Below, piece after piece: positions 37,389 through 46,516 of a stretch of DNA of 64,000 nucleotides. The DNA is from Paenibacillus donghaensis. Lineage in GTDB: Bacteria; Bacillota; Bacilli; Paenibacillales; Paenibacillaceae. Numbering within the stretch: position 1 is the stretch's first letter; every line of letters begins with the position of its first letter. Under the pieces are notes generated by a model. That model was not told the origin of the DNA and made no database searches. It saw only the letters and a list, made by a program, of their open reading frames with translations. The stretch lies in assembly GCF_002192415.1 (NCBI RefSeq), contig NZ_CP021780.1, positions 7,192,001 to 7,256,000 of the forward strand, written 5' to 3'. The translations under genes and the position numbers were made by a program.

Positions 37389-37616
37389 ATGGACAAAGTG
37401 CTGGATAGTAACGATTCCATCTTCAATCTTGTCAGCCAGTATCCCGAAGTCATCGATATTATGGTGGAGCTGGGCTTTCATGATATTGCCAAACCGGGTA
37501 TGCTGCAGACGGCCGGCCGGTTTATGACACTCGCCAAAGGAATCAAGCTGAAAAAGATGGATGCCACTGTCGTGAAGCAGGCCTTCGAACGTCAAGGCTT
37601 CGTGATTGAAATATAA
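37389..37616 (+). CDS. DUF1858 domain protein
   Basis: A 75-residue protein made of one DUF1858 domain. The pattern SIFNLVSQYPEVIDIMVELGFHDI followed by a Gly/Thr-rich turn and the TLAKGIKLKKMD helix is typical. Such domains often accompany hemerythrin/DUF438 or hybrid-cluster proteins. GGTAGAGGAA precedes the ATG. It lies directly behind a Fur-type box and 29 bases before the DUF438 gene. Molecular function is not known. Confidence 0.85.
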   Translation: MDKVLDSNDSIFNLVSQYPEVIDIMVELGFHDIAKPGMLQTAGRFMTLAKGIKLKKMDATVVKQAFERQGFVIEI

Positions 37617-37645
37617 GTTCTTAAACGATAAGGGAGATGAGTCAC

Positions 37646-38905
37646 ATGAGTGAGCTGATTAACAACCGTGAGGTTGATGTACCTGAGCAAGGCCGCCGCC
37701 AGGCGATGCTGAAGGAGATCATTAAGGAACTGCACGCAGGCAAGTCTGTAGAAGAGGTAAAGGCCCGTTTCGCAGAAGCGGTAGGGGATGTTACGGTGGA
37801 AGAGATTTCGGCGATGGAGCATTCCTTGATGACAGAGGAAGGAATTCCGGTTGCTGAGGTTCAGCGGCTCTGTTCGGTGCATACGGCGATTTTTAAAGGC
37901 TCCATCGAACAGATTCACCGTTCATCCAAGGCTGAGGAGCAGCCGGGGCATCCTGTACACACGTTCAAGCAGGAGAACCGTGAGGTGGAACTGCTGGTTA
38001 ACTTTCGATTGGAGCTGCATGCCGGTAAATTCGCCACAAATGACAGTGAAGAGATCATCTTCAAGCTGCTGGAGGATCTGAGCCTGCTGCTCGATCTTGA
38101 CAAGCATTATAGCCGTAAGGAGAATCTGCTGTTTCCATACCTGGAGCGCTATGGCATCTATGGGCCAACCAAAGTGATGTGGGGGGTGGACGACAATATC
38201 CGCAGCATGATTAAAGAGGCCAAGGCGGCACTCAGTTCTTATACAGGCAACCGCGAGGAGATCGGCTCCATGCTGACCTTGATCATTCAGGAAGTCAATG
38301 AAATGGTCTACAAAGAGGAGAACATCCTGCTGCCGATGGCTCTCGACAAATTAACGGAAGATGAATGGGTCAAAATTGCCCGTGAAAGCGATGAGATCGG
38401 CTTCTGCCTGACTTCGCCAGTGGAGGAATGGATTCCGGAGCGCGCTCCCGAGCCAGAAGGAGCCGTTGTGGAAGAGACAGAGGAAGGTCTTTCACCGCAA
38501 GGCTTTATCCGCTTCGAGACGGGGCTTCTGTCGCTGCATCAGCTGGAGACGGTGCTGAATCATCTGCCGGTCGATCTGACTTTCATCGATGAGAATGATG
38601 TCGTGCGTTACTTCTCGCATGGCAAGGAACGTATCTTTGCCCGTACGAAGGCTGTAATCGGCCGCACTGTGCAGAACTGCCATCCCCCGCAGAGCATGCA
38701 TGTAGTGGATAAGCTGCTGCAGGATTTCAAGGCAGGCCGCAAGGACGCCGAGGATTTCTGGATTGCGATGAAAGACAAGTTTATCTACATTCGTTATTTC
38801 GCTGTCCGCGATGCAGAGGGCACTTACATGGGCACGCTGGAATTCACCCAGAATATTGCCCCGATTCGTGCGCTGGAAGGACAGAAGCGTATTTTGTCCG
38901 AATAG
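37646..38905 (+). CDS. DUF438 / hemerythrin HHE / PAS protein
   Basis: A 419-residue cytoplasmic protein. An N-terminal DUF438 region (KEIIKELHAGKSVEEVKARF) is followed by a hemerythrin-like four-helix bundle whose His/Glu residues (LDKHYSRKENLLFPYLE; EMVYKEENILLPMALD) would bind a di-iron centre. A C-terminal PAS domain follows (DLTFIDENDVVRYFSHGKER). Members are thought to sense or handle oxygen or nitric oxide, or to take part in iron-sulfur repair. The ATG at 37646 lies 9 bases after GGGAG; an ATG at 37637 touches that site. The Fur-type box fits a di-iron protein. Its task is inferred. Confidence 0.88.
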   Translation: MSELINNREVDVPEQGRRQAMLKEIIKELHAGKSVEEVKARFAEAVGDVTVEEISAMEHSLMTEEGIPVAEVQRLCSVHTAIFKGSIEQIHRSSKAEEQPGHPVHTFKQENREVELLVNFRLELHAGKFATNDSEEIIFKLLEDLSLLLDLDKHYSRKENLLFPYLERYGIYGPTKVMWGVDDNIRSMIKEAKAALSSYTGNREEIGSMLTLIIQEVNEMVYKEENILLPMALDKLTEDEWVKIARESDEIGFCLTSPVEEWIPERAPEPEGAVVEETEEGLSPQGFIRFETGLLSLHQLETVLNHLPVDLTFIDENDVVRYFSHGKERIFARTKAVIGRTVQNCHPPQSMHVVDKLLQDFKAGRKDAEDFWIAMKDKFIYIRYFAVRDAEGTYMGTLEFTQNIAPIRALEGQKRILSE

Positions 38906-38929
38906 GATTACCGTACTTGTACCGCAACA

Positions 38930-38959
38930 GTGCTCTTACCTCGCGTAAGAGCGCTTTTT
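38930..38959 (+). terminator. Terminator after the DUF438 gene
   Basis: GTGCTCTTAC and GTAAGAGCGC pair with a CTCGC loop and are followed by TTTTTG. Confidence 0.88.
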
Positions 38960-38960
38960 G

Positions 38961-38993
38961 TTTAAAATATCAGAAAGTATAAGTTTCACCTGA
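38961..38993 (-). repeat. Dispersed intergenic repeat R, partial copy 5
   Basis: Only the tail of the repeat is present: on the minus strand TCAGGTGAAACTTATACTTT, then CTGATATTTTAAA. It matches the copies at 6298 and 55258. Confidence 0.6.
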
Positions 38994-39043
38994 ATAAGCA
39001 TTGCCTGTTTCATGACTGTTATTCCCGGGTGTGCCGCCTTTCC

Positions 39044-39072
39044 TTGACCGCAGAGGGGGGTTCTATTATAGT
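39044..39072 (+). promoter_or_regulatory. Candidate sigma-A promoter for the glucokinase-rapZ-yvcK-whiA cluster
   Basis: TTGACC (39044-39049) and TATAGT (39067-39072) are spaced by 17 bases, about 50 bases before the glucokinase gene. Confidence 0.7.
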
Positions 39073-39120
39073 GGGTACGTAGGATTAACTATTTTAGCAT
39101 AGAAAAAGGTGGCTTATTAC

Positions 39121-40071
39121 ATGTCTGAGAATATCTACGTTGGCGTGGATTTGGGCGGCACTACCATTAAGGTCGGGATCTGCAATGCCGATGGCAATCT
39201 GCTGCATACTTATGAAGGACCCACTGGAACCGCGGACGGCGTGGATGCTGTCATCGATAACATTGAGAAGTATGTGCGTCAAATTGTGGAAGACTCCCCA
39301 TACACTTGGGATCAGCTTGCCGGTGTAGGAGCAGGGCTCGCCGGATTTACAAATATCCGTGAAGGAATTATCATCCTTGCGCCTAACATTGGATTCAAAG
39401 ATGTGCCGATCCGTTCCATCCTGGAAGGGCGGCTAAATAAGCCGGTCAAAATAGATAACGACGCTAACGTGGCAGCGCTGGGTGAAGCCTGGAGCGGCGC
39501 GGGACGCGGCGTTGAGAACTGTGTCTGCTATACGCTGGGAACCGGCGTGGGCGGCGGCATTATTATTAATGGTAAGATCTATCAGGGATTTGGCGGTCTA
39601 GCCGGAGAACTGGGACATATCTCGGTGGTGCCGGATCTGGAAGCGATCCAATGCGGCTGTGGGAATATGGGCTGTTTGGAAACCGTTTCCTCCGCTACGG
39701 GAATTATCCGTATGGCCAACGATGCTGTGGCCCGCGGCGACCGTACTTCGTTGTCCCAGGTGGAGAAGATTGCCGCCAAGGAAGTATTTGATGCGGCCAA
39801 AGCCGGAGACGAGGTTGCCATCCGTATCGTGAACCGGGCGGCCTTCTACCTCGGCAAATCGCTGGCGGCCGTTTCCGCCGTGCTGAACCCGGAGGTCTTC
39901 ATCATCGGCGGAGGAGTCTCCAAAGCCGGGGATATTCTGTTCGAAGAAGTCCGCCGTGTGTTCGCGAAGCTTGCACCAGCACCGCTTCAGACGGGTGTGA
40001 CGATTATTCCGGCACAGCTCGGAAATGATGCCGGCATTGTTGGCGCTGCCGGACTGCTCCTGCGTTCTTAA
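39121..40071 (+). CDS. glcK: ROK-family glucokinase
   Basis: A 316-residue sugar kinase of the ROK family, phosphorylating glucose to glucose 6-phosphate. The N-terminal ATP motif VGVDLGGTTIKVGI, the substrate region ENCVCYTLGTGVGGGIIING, and the ROK zinc motif QCGCGNMGCLE are clear. No DNA-binding domain precedes them, so it is an enzyme rather than a ROK repressor. The ATG at 39121 lies 9 bases after AGGTGG; the in-frame GTG at 39109 overlaps that site. A strong promoter lies upstream. Confidence 0.93.
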   Translation: MSENIYVGVDLGGTTIKVGICNADGNLLHTYEGPTGTADGVDAVIDNIEKYVRQIVEDSPYTWDQLAGVGAGLAGFTNIREGIIILAPNIGFKDVPIRSILEGRLNKPVKIDNDANVAALGEAWSGAGRGVENCVCYTLGTGVGGGIIINGKIYQGFGGLAGELGHISVVPDLEAIQCGCGNMGCLETVSSATGIIRMANDAVARGDRTSLSQVEKIAAKEVFDAAKAGDEVAIRIVNRAAFYLGKSLAAVSAVLNPEVFIIGGGVSKAGDILFEEVRRVFAKLAPAPLQTGVTIIPAQLGNDAGIVGAAGLLLRS

Positions 40072-40118
40072 ACAACCGTAATTATTCATATACTACAATC
40101 TGGGGAGGGGACGCTTGA

Positions 40119-41021
40119 ATGACCGAAGTGGAGAACGCTGCATCGGCTGGGGCCACCCTGATTATTATTACGGGGATGTCAGGTGCGGGCAAGACGATCG
40201 CTGTACAGAGCCTTGAGGATCTGGGGTTCTTCTGCGTTGACAACCTGCCACCGGTACTGATCCCCAAGTTCGCCGAGCTGATTGAACAGTCGAAAGGCAA
40301 AATTGCCAAAGTAGCACTTGTGATCGACCTGCGGGGCCGCGAATTCTTCACGGCCCTGTCGGAATCACTGGCGTACATTAAAGATGAATCAACGATTGGC
40401 TGCGAAATTCTGTTTCTGGATGCTACGGATTCTGTGCTGGTTCAGCGTTACAAGGAGAGCCGCAGACATCATCCGCTGGCCCCCAAGGGGATGCCGCTGG
40501 ACGGTATCCGCCTGGAGCGCAAGATGCTGGAGGAATTGAAGAACTCCGCAACGCTGTGTCTGGATACGAGCAGTATGAAGCCGGCACAGCTGAAGGAGAA
40601 GATTGTCTCCCGTTTCTCTTACCTTGGCAAGAGCACACTCTCCGTTAACATTACTTCTTTTGGCTTCAAGTACGGTATTCCGATTGATGCAGACCTCGTG
40701 TTCGATGTCCGCTTTCTGCCCAACCCTCATTATGTGGATCATCTGCGCCCTAAGACCGGCCAGGACAGCGATGTGTATGACTATGTGATGAAATGGTCCG
40801 AAACTCAGGTGTTTCTGACCAAGCTGCTGGATATGCTGCATTTTCTGATCCCGCAATACCGCAAGGAAGGCAAATCCCAGATTATTATCGGGATCGGCTG
40901 CACGGGGGGCAAACACCGCTCAGTAGCGATTTCCGAATATTTGGGTAAAATGTTGGGTGTTAGTGAGACGGAATCGGTGACCGTGAGTCACCGGGATTCC
41001 GAGCGCGATCGGCATCAATGA
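40119..41021 (+). CDS. rapZ: RNase adapter / P-loop nucleotide-binding protein RapZ (YvcJ)
   Basis: A 300-residue P-loop protein. Walker A is GMSGAGKT, followed by a conserved C-terminal block [17 protein letters not shown] that in E. coli RapZ binds GlcN6P and RNA. In Bacillus, YvcJ is a GTP-hydrolysing protein that affects competence. GGGGAGGGG precedes the ATG. Gene order rapZ-yvcK-whiA-crh is the conserved Firmicute cluster. Confidence 0.95.
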   Translation: MTEVENAASAGATLIIITGMSGAGKTIAVQSLEDLGFFCVDNLPPVLIPKFAELIEQSKGKIAKVALVIDLRGREFFTALSESLAYIKDESTIGCEILFLDATDSVLVQRYKESRRHHPLAPKGMPLDGIRLERKMLEELKNSATLCLDTSSMKPAQLKEKIVSRFSYLGKSTLSVNITSFGFKYGIPIDADLVFDVRFLPNPHYVDHLRPKTGQDSDVYDYVMKWSETQVFLTKLLDMLHFLIPQYRKEGKSQIIIGIGCTGGKHRSVAISEYLGKMLGVSETESVTVSHRDSERDRHQ

Positions 41022-41036
41022 GAGAAGGGGTCAATC

Positions 41037-42011
41037 GTGATTGAAGAACAAAGACAGCGTCCGCGCATTGTTGTGATGGGCGGGGGAACCGGTCTGTCTG
41101 TGATGCTGCGCGGGCTGAAGGAGAAGCCGCTGGATATTACGGCCATTGTAACCGTGGCTGATGACGGCGGCAGCTCGGGCATTCTGCGCAGTGAGCTGCA
41201 GATGCCTCCGCCCGGTGATATCCGCAACGTGCTGACGGCCATGGCCGATGTGGAGCCGCTGATGGCTGATATTATGAGGTACCGCTTCAATAGCGGGGAA
41301 GGGCTGGCCGGGCATAGTCTAGGCAATCTAATTCTCGCTGCGCTTACCGATATATCCGGTGATTTCGTCACAGCGGTCCGGGAGCTTAGCCGCTTATTTG
41401 CTGTCCGCGGCCGGGTGCTGCCTGCAGCCGGAGAAGCTGTGGTGCTGCATGCCGAGATGGCCGACGGCACCATTATCACCGGCGAGTCCAAGATCCCTGA
41501 GGCCGGCGGGGTTATCAAGCGGGTCTTCCTGGAGCCGCCGGATGTGGAGCCGCTTCCTGAGGCGCTGGAGGCGATCCAGAACGCGGATGCTATTCTGCTG
41601 GGTCCCGGCAGTCTGTATACCAGCATCCTGCCCAATCTGCTTGTCCCCAAGCTGGCTGAGGCTGTGGTATCCTCGAAGGCGATCAAGATTTTTGTCTGCA
41701 ACGTAATGACCCAGCCTGGAGAAACAGATAATTATTCGGTCAGCGATCACCTGCAGGCGGTTTATGACCATATAGGCATCCATCTGTTCGATTATGTAAT
41801 CGTTAACGACGGCGTTATTCCCGAGCAGGTGCAGGTGAAATATGCGGAGAAAGGCGCTCGTCCGGTCCGTGTGGATCAGGAAGCGCTTGATGGCAGCAGC
41901 TATAAGGTGATCGCTGATAAGCTGGTATTATTCCGTACCTATTTAAGGCATGATACAGATAAGCTAAGCCATCATATTTACCAGCTCGTTCAAGACTGGA
42001 TTTCCAGATGA
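41037..42011 (+). CDS. yvcK: YvcK/GlmR gluconeogenesis and cell-wall precursor factor
   Basis: A 324-residue protein of the CofD-like fold that binds UDP-sugars. In Bacillus it is needed for growth on gluconeogenic carbon and steers carbon into peptidoglycan precursors. The fold's opening motif [29 protein letters not shown] and [11 protein letters not shown] are all visible. It starts with GTG, 7 bases after AGAAGGGG, and lies 15 bases after rapZ. Confidence 0.95.
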   Translation: MIEEQRQRPRIVVMGGGTGLSVMLRGLKEKPLDITAIVTVADDGGSSGILRSELQMPPPGDIRNVLTAMADVEPLMADIMRYRFNSGEGLAGHSLGNLILAALTDISGDFVTAVRELSRLFAVRGRVLPAAGEAVVLHAEMADGTIITGESKIPEAGGVIKRVFLEPPDVEPLPEALEAIQNADAILLGPGSLYTSILPNLLVPKLAEAVVSSKAIKIFVCNVMTQPGETDNYSVSDHLQAVYDHIGIHLFDYVIVNDGVIPEQVQVKYAEKGARPVRVDQEALDGSSYKVIADKLVLFRTYLRHDTDKLSHHIYQLVQDWISR

Positions 42012-42051
42012 GCCTTCCGAATACCGTGATATTAAGAAAGAGGTGAGACCC

Positions 42052-42981
42052 TTGTCTTTTGCGGCCCTTACCAAAAAAGAGCTGACGATGGTGGAGAGCC
42101 AGCCTTGCTGTGAGAAGGCGGAGATGTCCGCACTGATCCGGATGAATGGTTCAGTGCAGCTTTCGAGCAAAAAGGTGGTACTCGACATTTCGACGGAGAA
42201 CGCCGCGATTGCAAGACGGGTATATTCTTTGCTTAAGAAATATTACCAGGTCCATATCGAGCTGCTCGTGCGTAAAAAAATGCGTTTGAAGAAGAATAAC
42301 GTCTATATCGTCAGAATTCCCAACCGGGTGCAGGAGATCTTAAGTGACCTGCATATTGTCTCCGAGGGTTTTAATTTCACGGATGGTATTGATGATGCCA
42401 TTGTCGGCAAGAACTGCTGCAAGCGGGCTTATCTGCGCGGCGCCTTCCTGGCCGGAGGTTCAGTGAACAACCCGGAAGGCTCTTCGTACCATCTGGAGAT
42501 CGCTTCCATGTATGAGGAGCACTGCAAGGCCTTGGTGGAGCTGGCCGGTGAATTTCACCTGAATGCCCGCTGCATCGAGCGCAAGAAGGGCTTCATCCTC
42601 TACATTAAGGAAGGCGAGAAGATTATCGAATTCCTCAGCTTGATCGGGGCGCACCAGGCCTTGTTCAAATTTGAGGATGTGCGGATTATGCGGGACATGC
42701 GCAATTCGGTCAACCGGATTGTCAACTGCGAGACGGCTAATCTGAACAAAACAATCAGTGCTGCGGTGCGGCAAATTGAGAACATCAAGCTGCTGCAGCG
42801 GGAAGTGGGCCTGGACAGCCTGCCTGACAAGCTGCGTGAGGTGGCTGAGGTCAGACTGGCCCATCCGGATATCAACCTGAAGGAGGTTGGCGAAATGCTT
42901 AAGGGCACCGTCAGCAAATCAGGGGTAAACCACCGGCTGCGCAAGATTGATGAAATGGCGGATAAGGTGCGGGGCGTCTGA
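42052..42981 (+). CDS. whiA: DNA-binding protein WhiA
   Basis: A 309-residue protein with an N-terminal LAGLIDADG-homing-endonuclease-like fold ([25 protein letters not shown]) and a C-terminal helix-turn-helix ([27 protein letters not shown]). WhiA influences cell division and chromosome segregation in Bacillus. The TTG at 42052 gives the usual family start [12 protein letters not shown] and has GAGGTG upstream. An in-frame GTG at 42043 overlaps that Shine-Dalgarno. Confidence 0.95.
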   Translation: MSFAALTKKELTMVESQPCCEKAEMSALIRMNGSVQLSSKKVVLDISTENAAIARRVYSLLKKYYQVHIELLVRKKMRLKKNNVYIVRIPNRVQEILSDLHIVSEGFNFTDGIDDAIVGKNCCKRAYLRGAFLAGGSVNNPEGSSYHLEIASMYEEHCKALVELAGEFHLNARCIERKKGFILYIKEGEKIIEFLSLIGAHQALFKFEDVRIMRDMRNSVNRIVNCETANLNKTISAAVRQIENIKLLQREVGLDSLPDKLREVAEVRLAHPDINLKEVGEMLKGTVSKSGVNHRLRKIDEMADKVRGV

Positions 42982-43080
42982 ATATTTTTTTTCTAGTGTG
43001 GATTAAGTTATAATGATATAATATTATAAAATTTAATGTGAAATTCATTGGGCAGATCTCAAATAGGGGGTAAGCGTTTC

Positions 43081-43350
43081 ATGACAAAGCACCCGGTAGT
43101 TGTTCGGTTGAAGACAGGGCTCCATGCTCGGCCGGCAGCATTGTTCGTGCAAGAAGCTAACAAATTTTCGTCGGAGATTTTCGTGGAAAAAGACGATAAA
43201 AAAGTAAACGCCAAAAGCATCATGGGTATTATGAGTCTGGCAATCAGTTCCGGCACGGAGATTTATATTAGCGCGGATGGCGCGGATGCAGATCAGGCTG
43301 TAACCGCTTTGACCAGTCTTGTAAGCAAGGAAGAGCTAGAGAACCAATAA
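43081..43350 (+). CDS. crh: HPr-family protein at the crh locus, with both His15 and Ser46
   Basis: An 89-residue HPr fold. Ser46 lies in KSIMGIMSL, the HprK target. Residue 15 is His (TGLHARPAA), the site phosphorylated by PTS enzyme I, whereas B. subtilis Crh has Gln there. The remainder (ALFVQEANKF; EKDDKKVNAKSIMG) and the position behind whiA resemble Crh. It may therefore be a Crh orthologue that keeps His15, or it may serve as the cell's HPr. The start at 43081 follows AGGGGG; longer in-frame starts are not supported. It is followed by a strong terminator. Confidence 0.9.
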   Translation: MTKHPVVVRLKTGLHARPAALFVQEANKFSSEIFVEKDDKKVNAKSIMGIMSLAISSGTEIYISADGADADQAVTALTSLVSKEELENQ

Positions 43351-43382
43351 GGTTGTCCGGAATAAGTGTACTGCAGCACCCT

Positions 43383-43408
43383 AAGCCCCTTCGCGGGCTT
43401 TTTTTTTA
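43383..43408 (+). terminator. Terminator after the HPr/Crh gene
   Basis: AAGCCC and GGGCTT pair around a CTTCGC loop and are followed by eight T residues. Confidence 0.93.
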
Positions 43409-43427
43409 TATTTCTCCAGCGGATTAA

Positions 43428-43455
43428 TGCAACTTTTTCCAAGCAGTCCCGTCTA
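43428..43455 (+). promoter_or_regulatory. Possible ECF-sigma-type promoter before the SIMPL protein
   Basis: TGCAACTTTTT and CGTCTA are arranged like an ECF -35 (AAC-containing) and -10 (CGTC) pair, with 13 bases between AACTTT and CGTCTA. No SigA-like pair is better. Confidence 0.35.
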
Positions 43456-43498
43456 GAGGGTACAAACAATATAACCATGATGAAAGGGGTTAATGAAG

Positions 43499-44254
43499 AT
43501 GAACAAGTGGGGTAAATCGATCGGAGCGGTACTGCTGGCAGGAAGTCTGTTGATTGGAGGAATGGCGTTGAACGGAGGAGCAGTGGGTAGTCAGAAGGCT
43601 TATGCTGCGGACGAAGTGCAAAGGGATATCATCAGTGTGGTGGGCAAAGGCGAGCTGTCGATCAAGCCCGATATCGTCTATATGTCGATCGGAGTGACTA
43701 CTTCGGCTGAAACTGCTCAGGAAGCGCAGAAGAACAATGCCGCCAAGATGGATAAGCTGAACAAGCTGCTGAAGACCACTTGGGGAATTGCGGAGAAGGA
43801 CATCAAGAGCACCCAGTTCTCAGTACAGCCCAACTACACTTATACTGAAAAAGACGGACAGAAAGTTAAAGGCTACAACGCCCAGCATACGCTGGAGGTA
43901 TCTTACCGTGACCTGGCCAAGGTAGGTCAGCTGCTGGATGCGGCTTCTGCAGCCGGTGCCAACAATATCAGCAATGCGCGGTTTGCGATTGAAGACACTT
44001 CCGCTTTTGAAGCGCAGGTGATTGAGAAGGCTATGGCCAATGCGGGAGTAAAAGCTTCAGCGATCGCCAAGGCAGCGGGACGCAGCTTGGGTCTTGTCAT
44101 TAACGTGAGCCAGAATGATAGCGGCAATGATCCGATCTATTTTGCCCAGAAGGAAATGATGAACGTGGCAGCGGACGGCGCTGCCTCATCGGCTGTGGAA
44201 CCGGGAGAAGTTAAAGTCACTACCCAGCTTAGCGTAATGTACGAGATGAAATAA
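43499..44254 (+). CDS. Exported SIMPL-domain (DUF541) protein
   Basis: A 251-residue protein with an N-terminal signal peptide (positively charged start, hydrophobic GAVLLAGSLLIGGMAL, then AYAA as a likely cleavage site). The mature part is a SIMPL/DUF541 domain (ISVVGKGELSIKPDIVYMSIGV; NNAAKMDKLNKLLK). The family occurs outside the membrane and has no settled function. The ATG at 43499 is favoured by spacing to AAAGGGG; an in-frame ATG at 43493 is the alternative. Confidence 0.85.
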   Translation: MNKWGKSIGAVLLAGSLLIGGMALNGGAVGSQKAYAADEVQRDIISVVGKGELSIKPDIVYMSIGVTTSAETAQEAQKNNAAKMDKLNKLLKTTWGIAEKDIKSTQFSVQPNYTYTEKDGQKVKGYNAQHTLEVSYRDLAKVGQLLDAASAAGANNISNARFAIEDTSAFEAQVIEKAMANAGVKASAIAKAAGRSLGLVINVSQNDSGNDPIYFAQKEMMNVAADGAASSAVEPGEVKVTTQLSVMYEMK

Positions 44255-44418
44255 GCTAAGGGATGACAGAGGGGGCGTTCTTCAGCTGGCGACAGCGGAG
44301 GGGCGTCTTTTTGCTAGAGTTCAGTTGGGCTATGGATTGAAATCTCTCAATAAGTTTAAAGAAATGTAATAACAAGTGCTTCATTTTCACTGAAAAACGA
44401 AGAAACTGTAAGCGTCCT

Positions 44419-44446
44419 TGTAACTCTAACGGAGTTAGGCTTCGTT
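44419..44446 (+). promoter_or_regulatory. Possible ECF-sigma-type promoter before the DUF3298 gene
   Basis: TGTAAC (44419-44424) and CGTT (44443-44446) have 18 bases between them, close to the ECF pattern of Bacillus. A small inverted repeat CTAAC/GTTAG lies between. No sigma-A pair with good spacing was found. Confidence 0.3.
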
Positions 44447-44496
44447 ATACTAAGAGGTAGAGTTTAAACATCGCACCTGCGGAAGGAGAAATATAG

Positions 44497-45591
44497 ATGT
44501 CCTATTTTACTAAAAAACACGCTCGTCAATGGGGAACCGGTCTGCTGATCGCAGGCCTTCTGGCCGGAGGAGGATTGCTGCCCGCAGAAACTAGCCATGC
44601 AGCAGCAACTACGCAGAAGCAAGCCGCTTCGATCGCCGTACTGAAGTATAACGGAGCAATTACGCAGCAGACTGGAGTTGTGGTGAACGGAGAAGTATGG
44701 GTGCCGGTAACCTTCCTGCGTGATGTGCTGAAGATGCCGCTCGCCTATGATAAGGCTGAGAATGCCTATACGGTGGGAAGCGGAGTCAAACAAGTGAAAC
44801 TGTCATTGTATAACGGATCTGCCTCCATCTCCGTAAATAACGTCTATATTAAAGACCATGAGGGGAAATTGTTGAACAACCGCCTGTATGTCCCGGCTGG
44901 GCTGCTCAGTGACTATCTGGGCTACAAGACCGATTGGAGTGCCTCCTCGGGCCGTCTGAACGTAGTTGCTAAAGCGAACAATGCTCTGACTATTACGACT
45001 CAGACGATCTCCAATAACAAGCAGGATGTTACTGTAGAGCTGGATTATCCGCAGATCAGCGGAATGGCGAATGCGGCGGCCCAAGCCAGAATCAACAGCC
45101 TGCTGAAGCAGGACATTACCAACTTCGCAGCTGCTGCCGATAAAGGCATCAAGAACCGCGGCAAGGAAGAGAACCCTTACGAATATGAATCGTCCTATCT
45201 GGTAAGCTACAATCAGGACGGTGTGCTGAGTCTGATTACCAACCAATATAGCTATATGGGTGGAGCGCATGGAAATACGTACCGTCAGGGCTACACCTTC
45301 TCGCTGAAGAATGGCAAACGGCTGCTTCTGGGCGATCTGTTTGGAGCCAATTCTTCTTACAAAAAACAGCTGAATGCCAAGCTTGATAAGCTTGTTAAGG
45401 CTGAGGGCGGGTATCTCGGCGGTTTCAACGGGCTAACCAGCGAGAAATTCTTCTATCTGAAGGAAGGGCAGGTTGTACTGTTCTTCCAGCCTTATGAATA
45501 TACGGCCTATGCCGCAGGATCCCCTGAGTACAGCTTCAGCTTCAAGGAATTGCTGCCTGACGGCAGCAGCCCTTTTGCCGCGTATAAATAA
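44497..45591 (+). CDS. Exported stalk-domain / DUF4163-DUF3298 protein (RsiV/PdaC-like C-terminus)
   Basis: A 364-residue exported protein. A signal peptide ends near SHAAA. Residues of about 50-150 form a copper-amine-oxidase-N type stalk domain (VVVNGEVWVPVTFLRDVL; RLYVPAGLLSDYLGY). The C-terminal half is DUF4163 plus DUF3298 (QYSYMGGAHGNTYRQGYTF; SFKELLPDGS), as in RsiV and PdaC, where this part binds lysozyme or wall polymer. No sigma factor or deacetylase is adjacent. AAGGAGAAA precedes the ATG. The specific ligand is unknown. Confidence 0.85.
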   Translation: MSYFTKKHARQWGTGLLIAGLLAGGGLLPAETSHAAATTQKQAASIAVLKYNGAITQQTGVVVNGEVWVPVTFLRDVLKMPLAYDKAENAYTVGSGVKQVKLSLYNGSASISVNNVYIKDHEGKLLNNRLYVPAGLLSDYLGYKTDWSASSGRLNVVAKANNALTITTQTISNNKQDVTVELDYPQISGMANAAAQARINSLLKQDITNFAAAADKGIKNRGKEENPYEYESSYLVSYNQDGVLSLITNQYSYMGGAHGNTYRQGYTFSLKNGKRLLLGDLFGANSSYKKQLNAKLDKLVKAEGGYLGGFNGLTSEKFFYLKEGQVVLFFQPYEYTAYAAGSPEYSFSFKELLPDGSSPFAAYK

Positions 45592-45717
45592 AGTCTCGGC
45601 ATGGTCCTGGTGTCTGAACAGGGCGTATTCCAGGCAGGGACATCTCACCGTTGCCTGATCTCTAGAGCCATCATATGCTGAATAAGGTACAGCTTAGGAT
45701 GGGAGGGAGGTGACGTG

Positions 45718-46356
45718 ATGACTGATCTTTATGTTGCGATTGGGGATTCGCTGACCACCGGTTTTGGCGCCCTGCCAGGGAACGGCTTCGTTCCTGTATA
45801 CCGCAGGATGGCAGCCGGCCGTTTGCGCAGAGAGGTAATCTCCAATAATCTGGGCGTGAACGGTCTTACCACCGCGGGACTGAAGCAGCGGCTGCAAGGC
45901 TACCCTATGTATAGACAAGCGATTGGCAACGCAGAGATTATTACCCTGTCTATCGGTGGCAACGACCTGATACGGGCAGCCAGGGCTTCCTCCGGGCAGC
46001 CGGGCAATGCCACCGCGCTATTGCAGCAGGCCTTGCAGGAATGCAAACGGAATTTCGCTGAAATTATGGCGATGCTTAACCACTGGAAAGGTGCGGGTCG
46101 CAGTCCATATATCATTCGGGTCGTGGGGTTATACAACCCTTATCCACAGGTGGAAGCGGCCACAGACTGGGTAAGGCAGTTCAACCGCTATGCTTCCCAG
46201 TGCAGCAGCCGTGATTGCGGATTTGCTTCGATTTATAACGAGTTTGCCGGGAATGAACGGGGTCTGCTGTCCATCGACCATGTTCATCCGAACGGGCGGG
46301 GCTACCGGGTGATTGCTGATAAGCTGAACGGTCTTGGATATGGGCGGCTATATTGA
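45718..46356 (+). CDS. SGNH/GDSL-family hydrolase
   Basis: A 212-residue esterase/lipase-like enzyme. Block I GDSLTTGFG carries the nucleophile Ser, block III has SIGGNDL, and block V DHVHPNGRG has the catalytic Asp and His. No signal peptide is visible, so it is probably cytoplasmic. The ATG at 45718 is 7 bases after GGAGG; a GTG at 45715 is the alternative. Substrates in this family range from lipids to acetylated sugars. Confidence 0.9.
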   Translation: MTDLYVAIGDSLTTGFGALPGNGFVPVYRRMAAGRLRREVISNNLGVNGLTTAGLKQRLQGYPMYRQAIGNAEIITLSIGGNDLIRAARASSGQPGNATALLQQALQECKRNFAEIMAMLNHWKGAGRSPYIIRVVGLYNPYPQVEAATDWVRQFNRYASQCSSRDCGFASIYNEFAGNERGLLSIDHVHPNGRGYRVIADKLNGLGYGRLY

Positions 46357-46392
46357 GTCTGGCATTACGGATGTGGCTAAAATACAATATTA

Positions 46393-46445
46393 CACAAAGA
46401 ACCAGTAAAGTTCCTGTTCATCAGGAGCTTTACTGGTTCTTTGTG
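46393..46445. terminator. Bidirectional terminator between GDSL gene and clpP
   Basis: A perfect 18-bp stem (CACAAAGAACCAGTAAAG with its complement) and a 17-base loop lie between convergent genes. Confidence 0.9.
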
Positions 46446-46463
46446 ATGATGCCCGCATAAAAA

Positions 46464-46500
46464 TGACCGCTATCCGCAACTTTCCTGCGGATAACGGTCA
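46464..46500 (-). terminator. Second hairpin, terminator side of clpP
   Basis: TGACCG-TATCCGCA and TGCGGATA-CGGTCA pair (one mismatch) around ACTTTCC, 17 bases after the clpP stop on the minus strand. With the neighbouring 18-bp hairpin it forms a double stop. Confidence 0.65.
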
Positions 46501-46516
46501 AGGGTCAAGCTATGGC

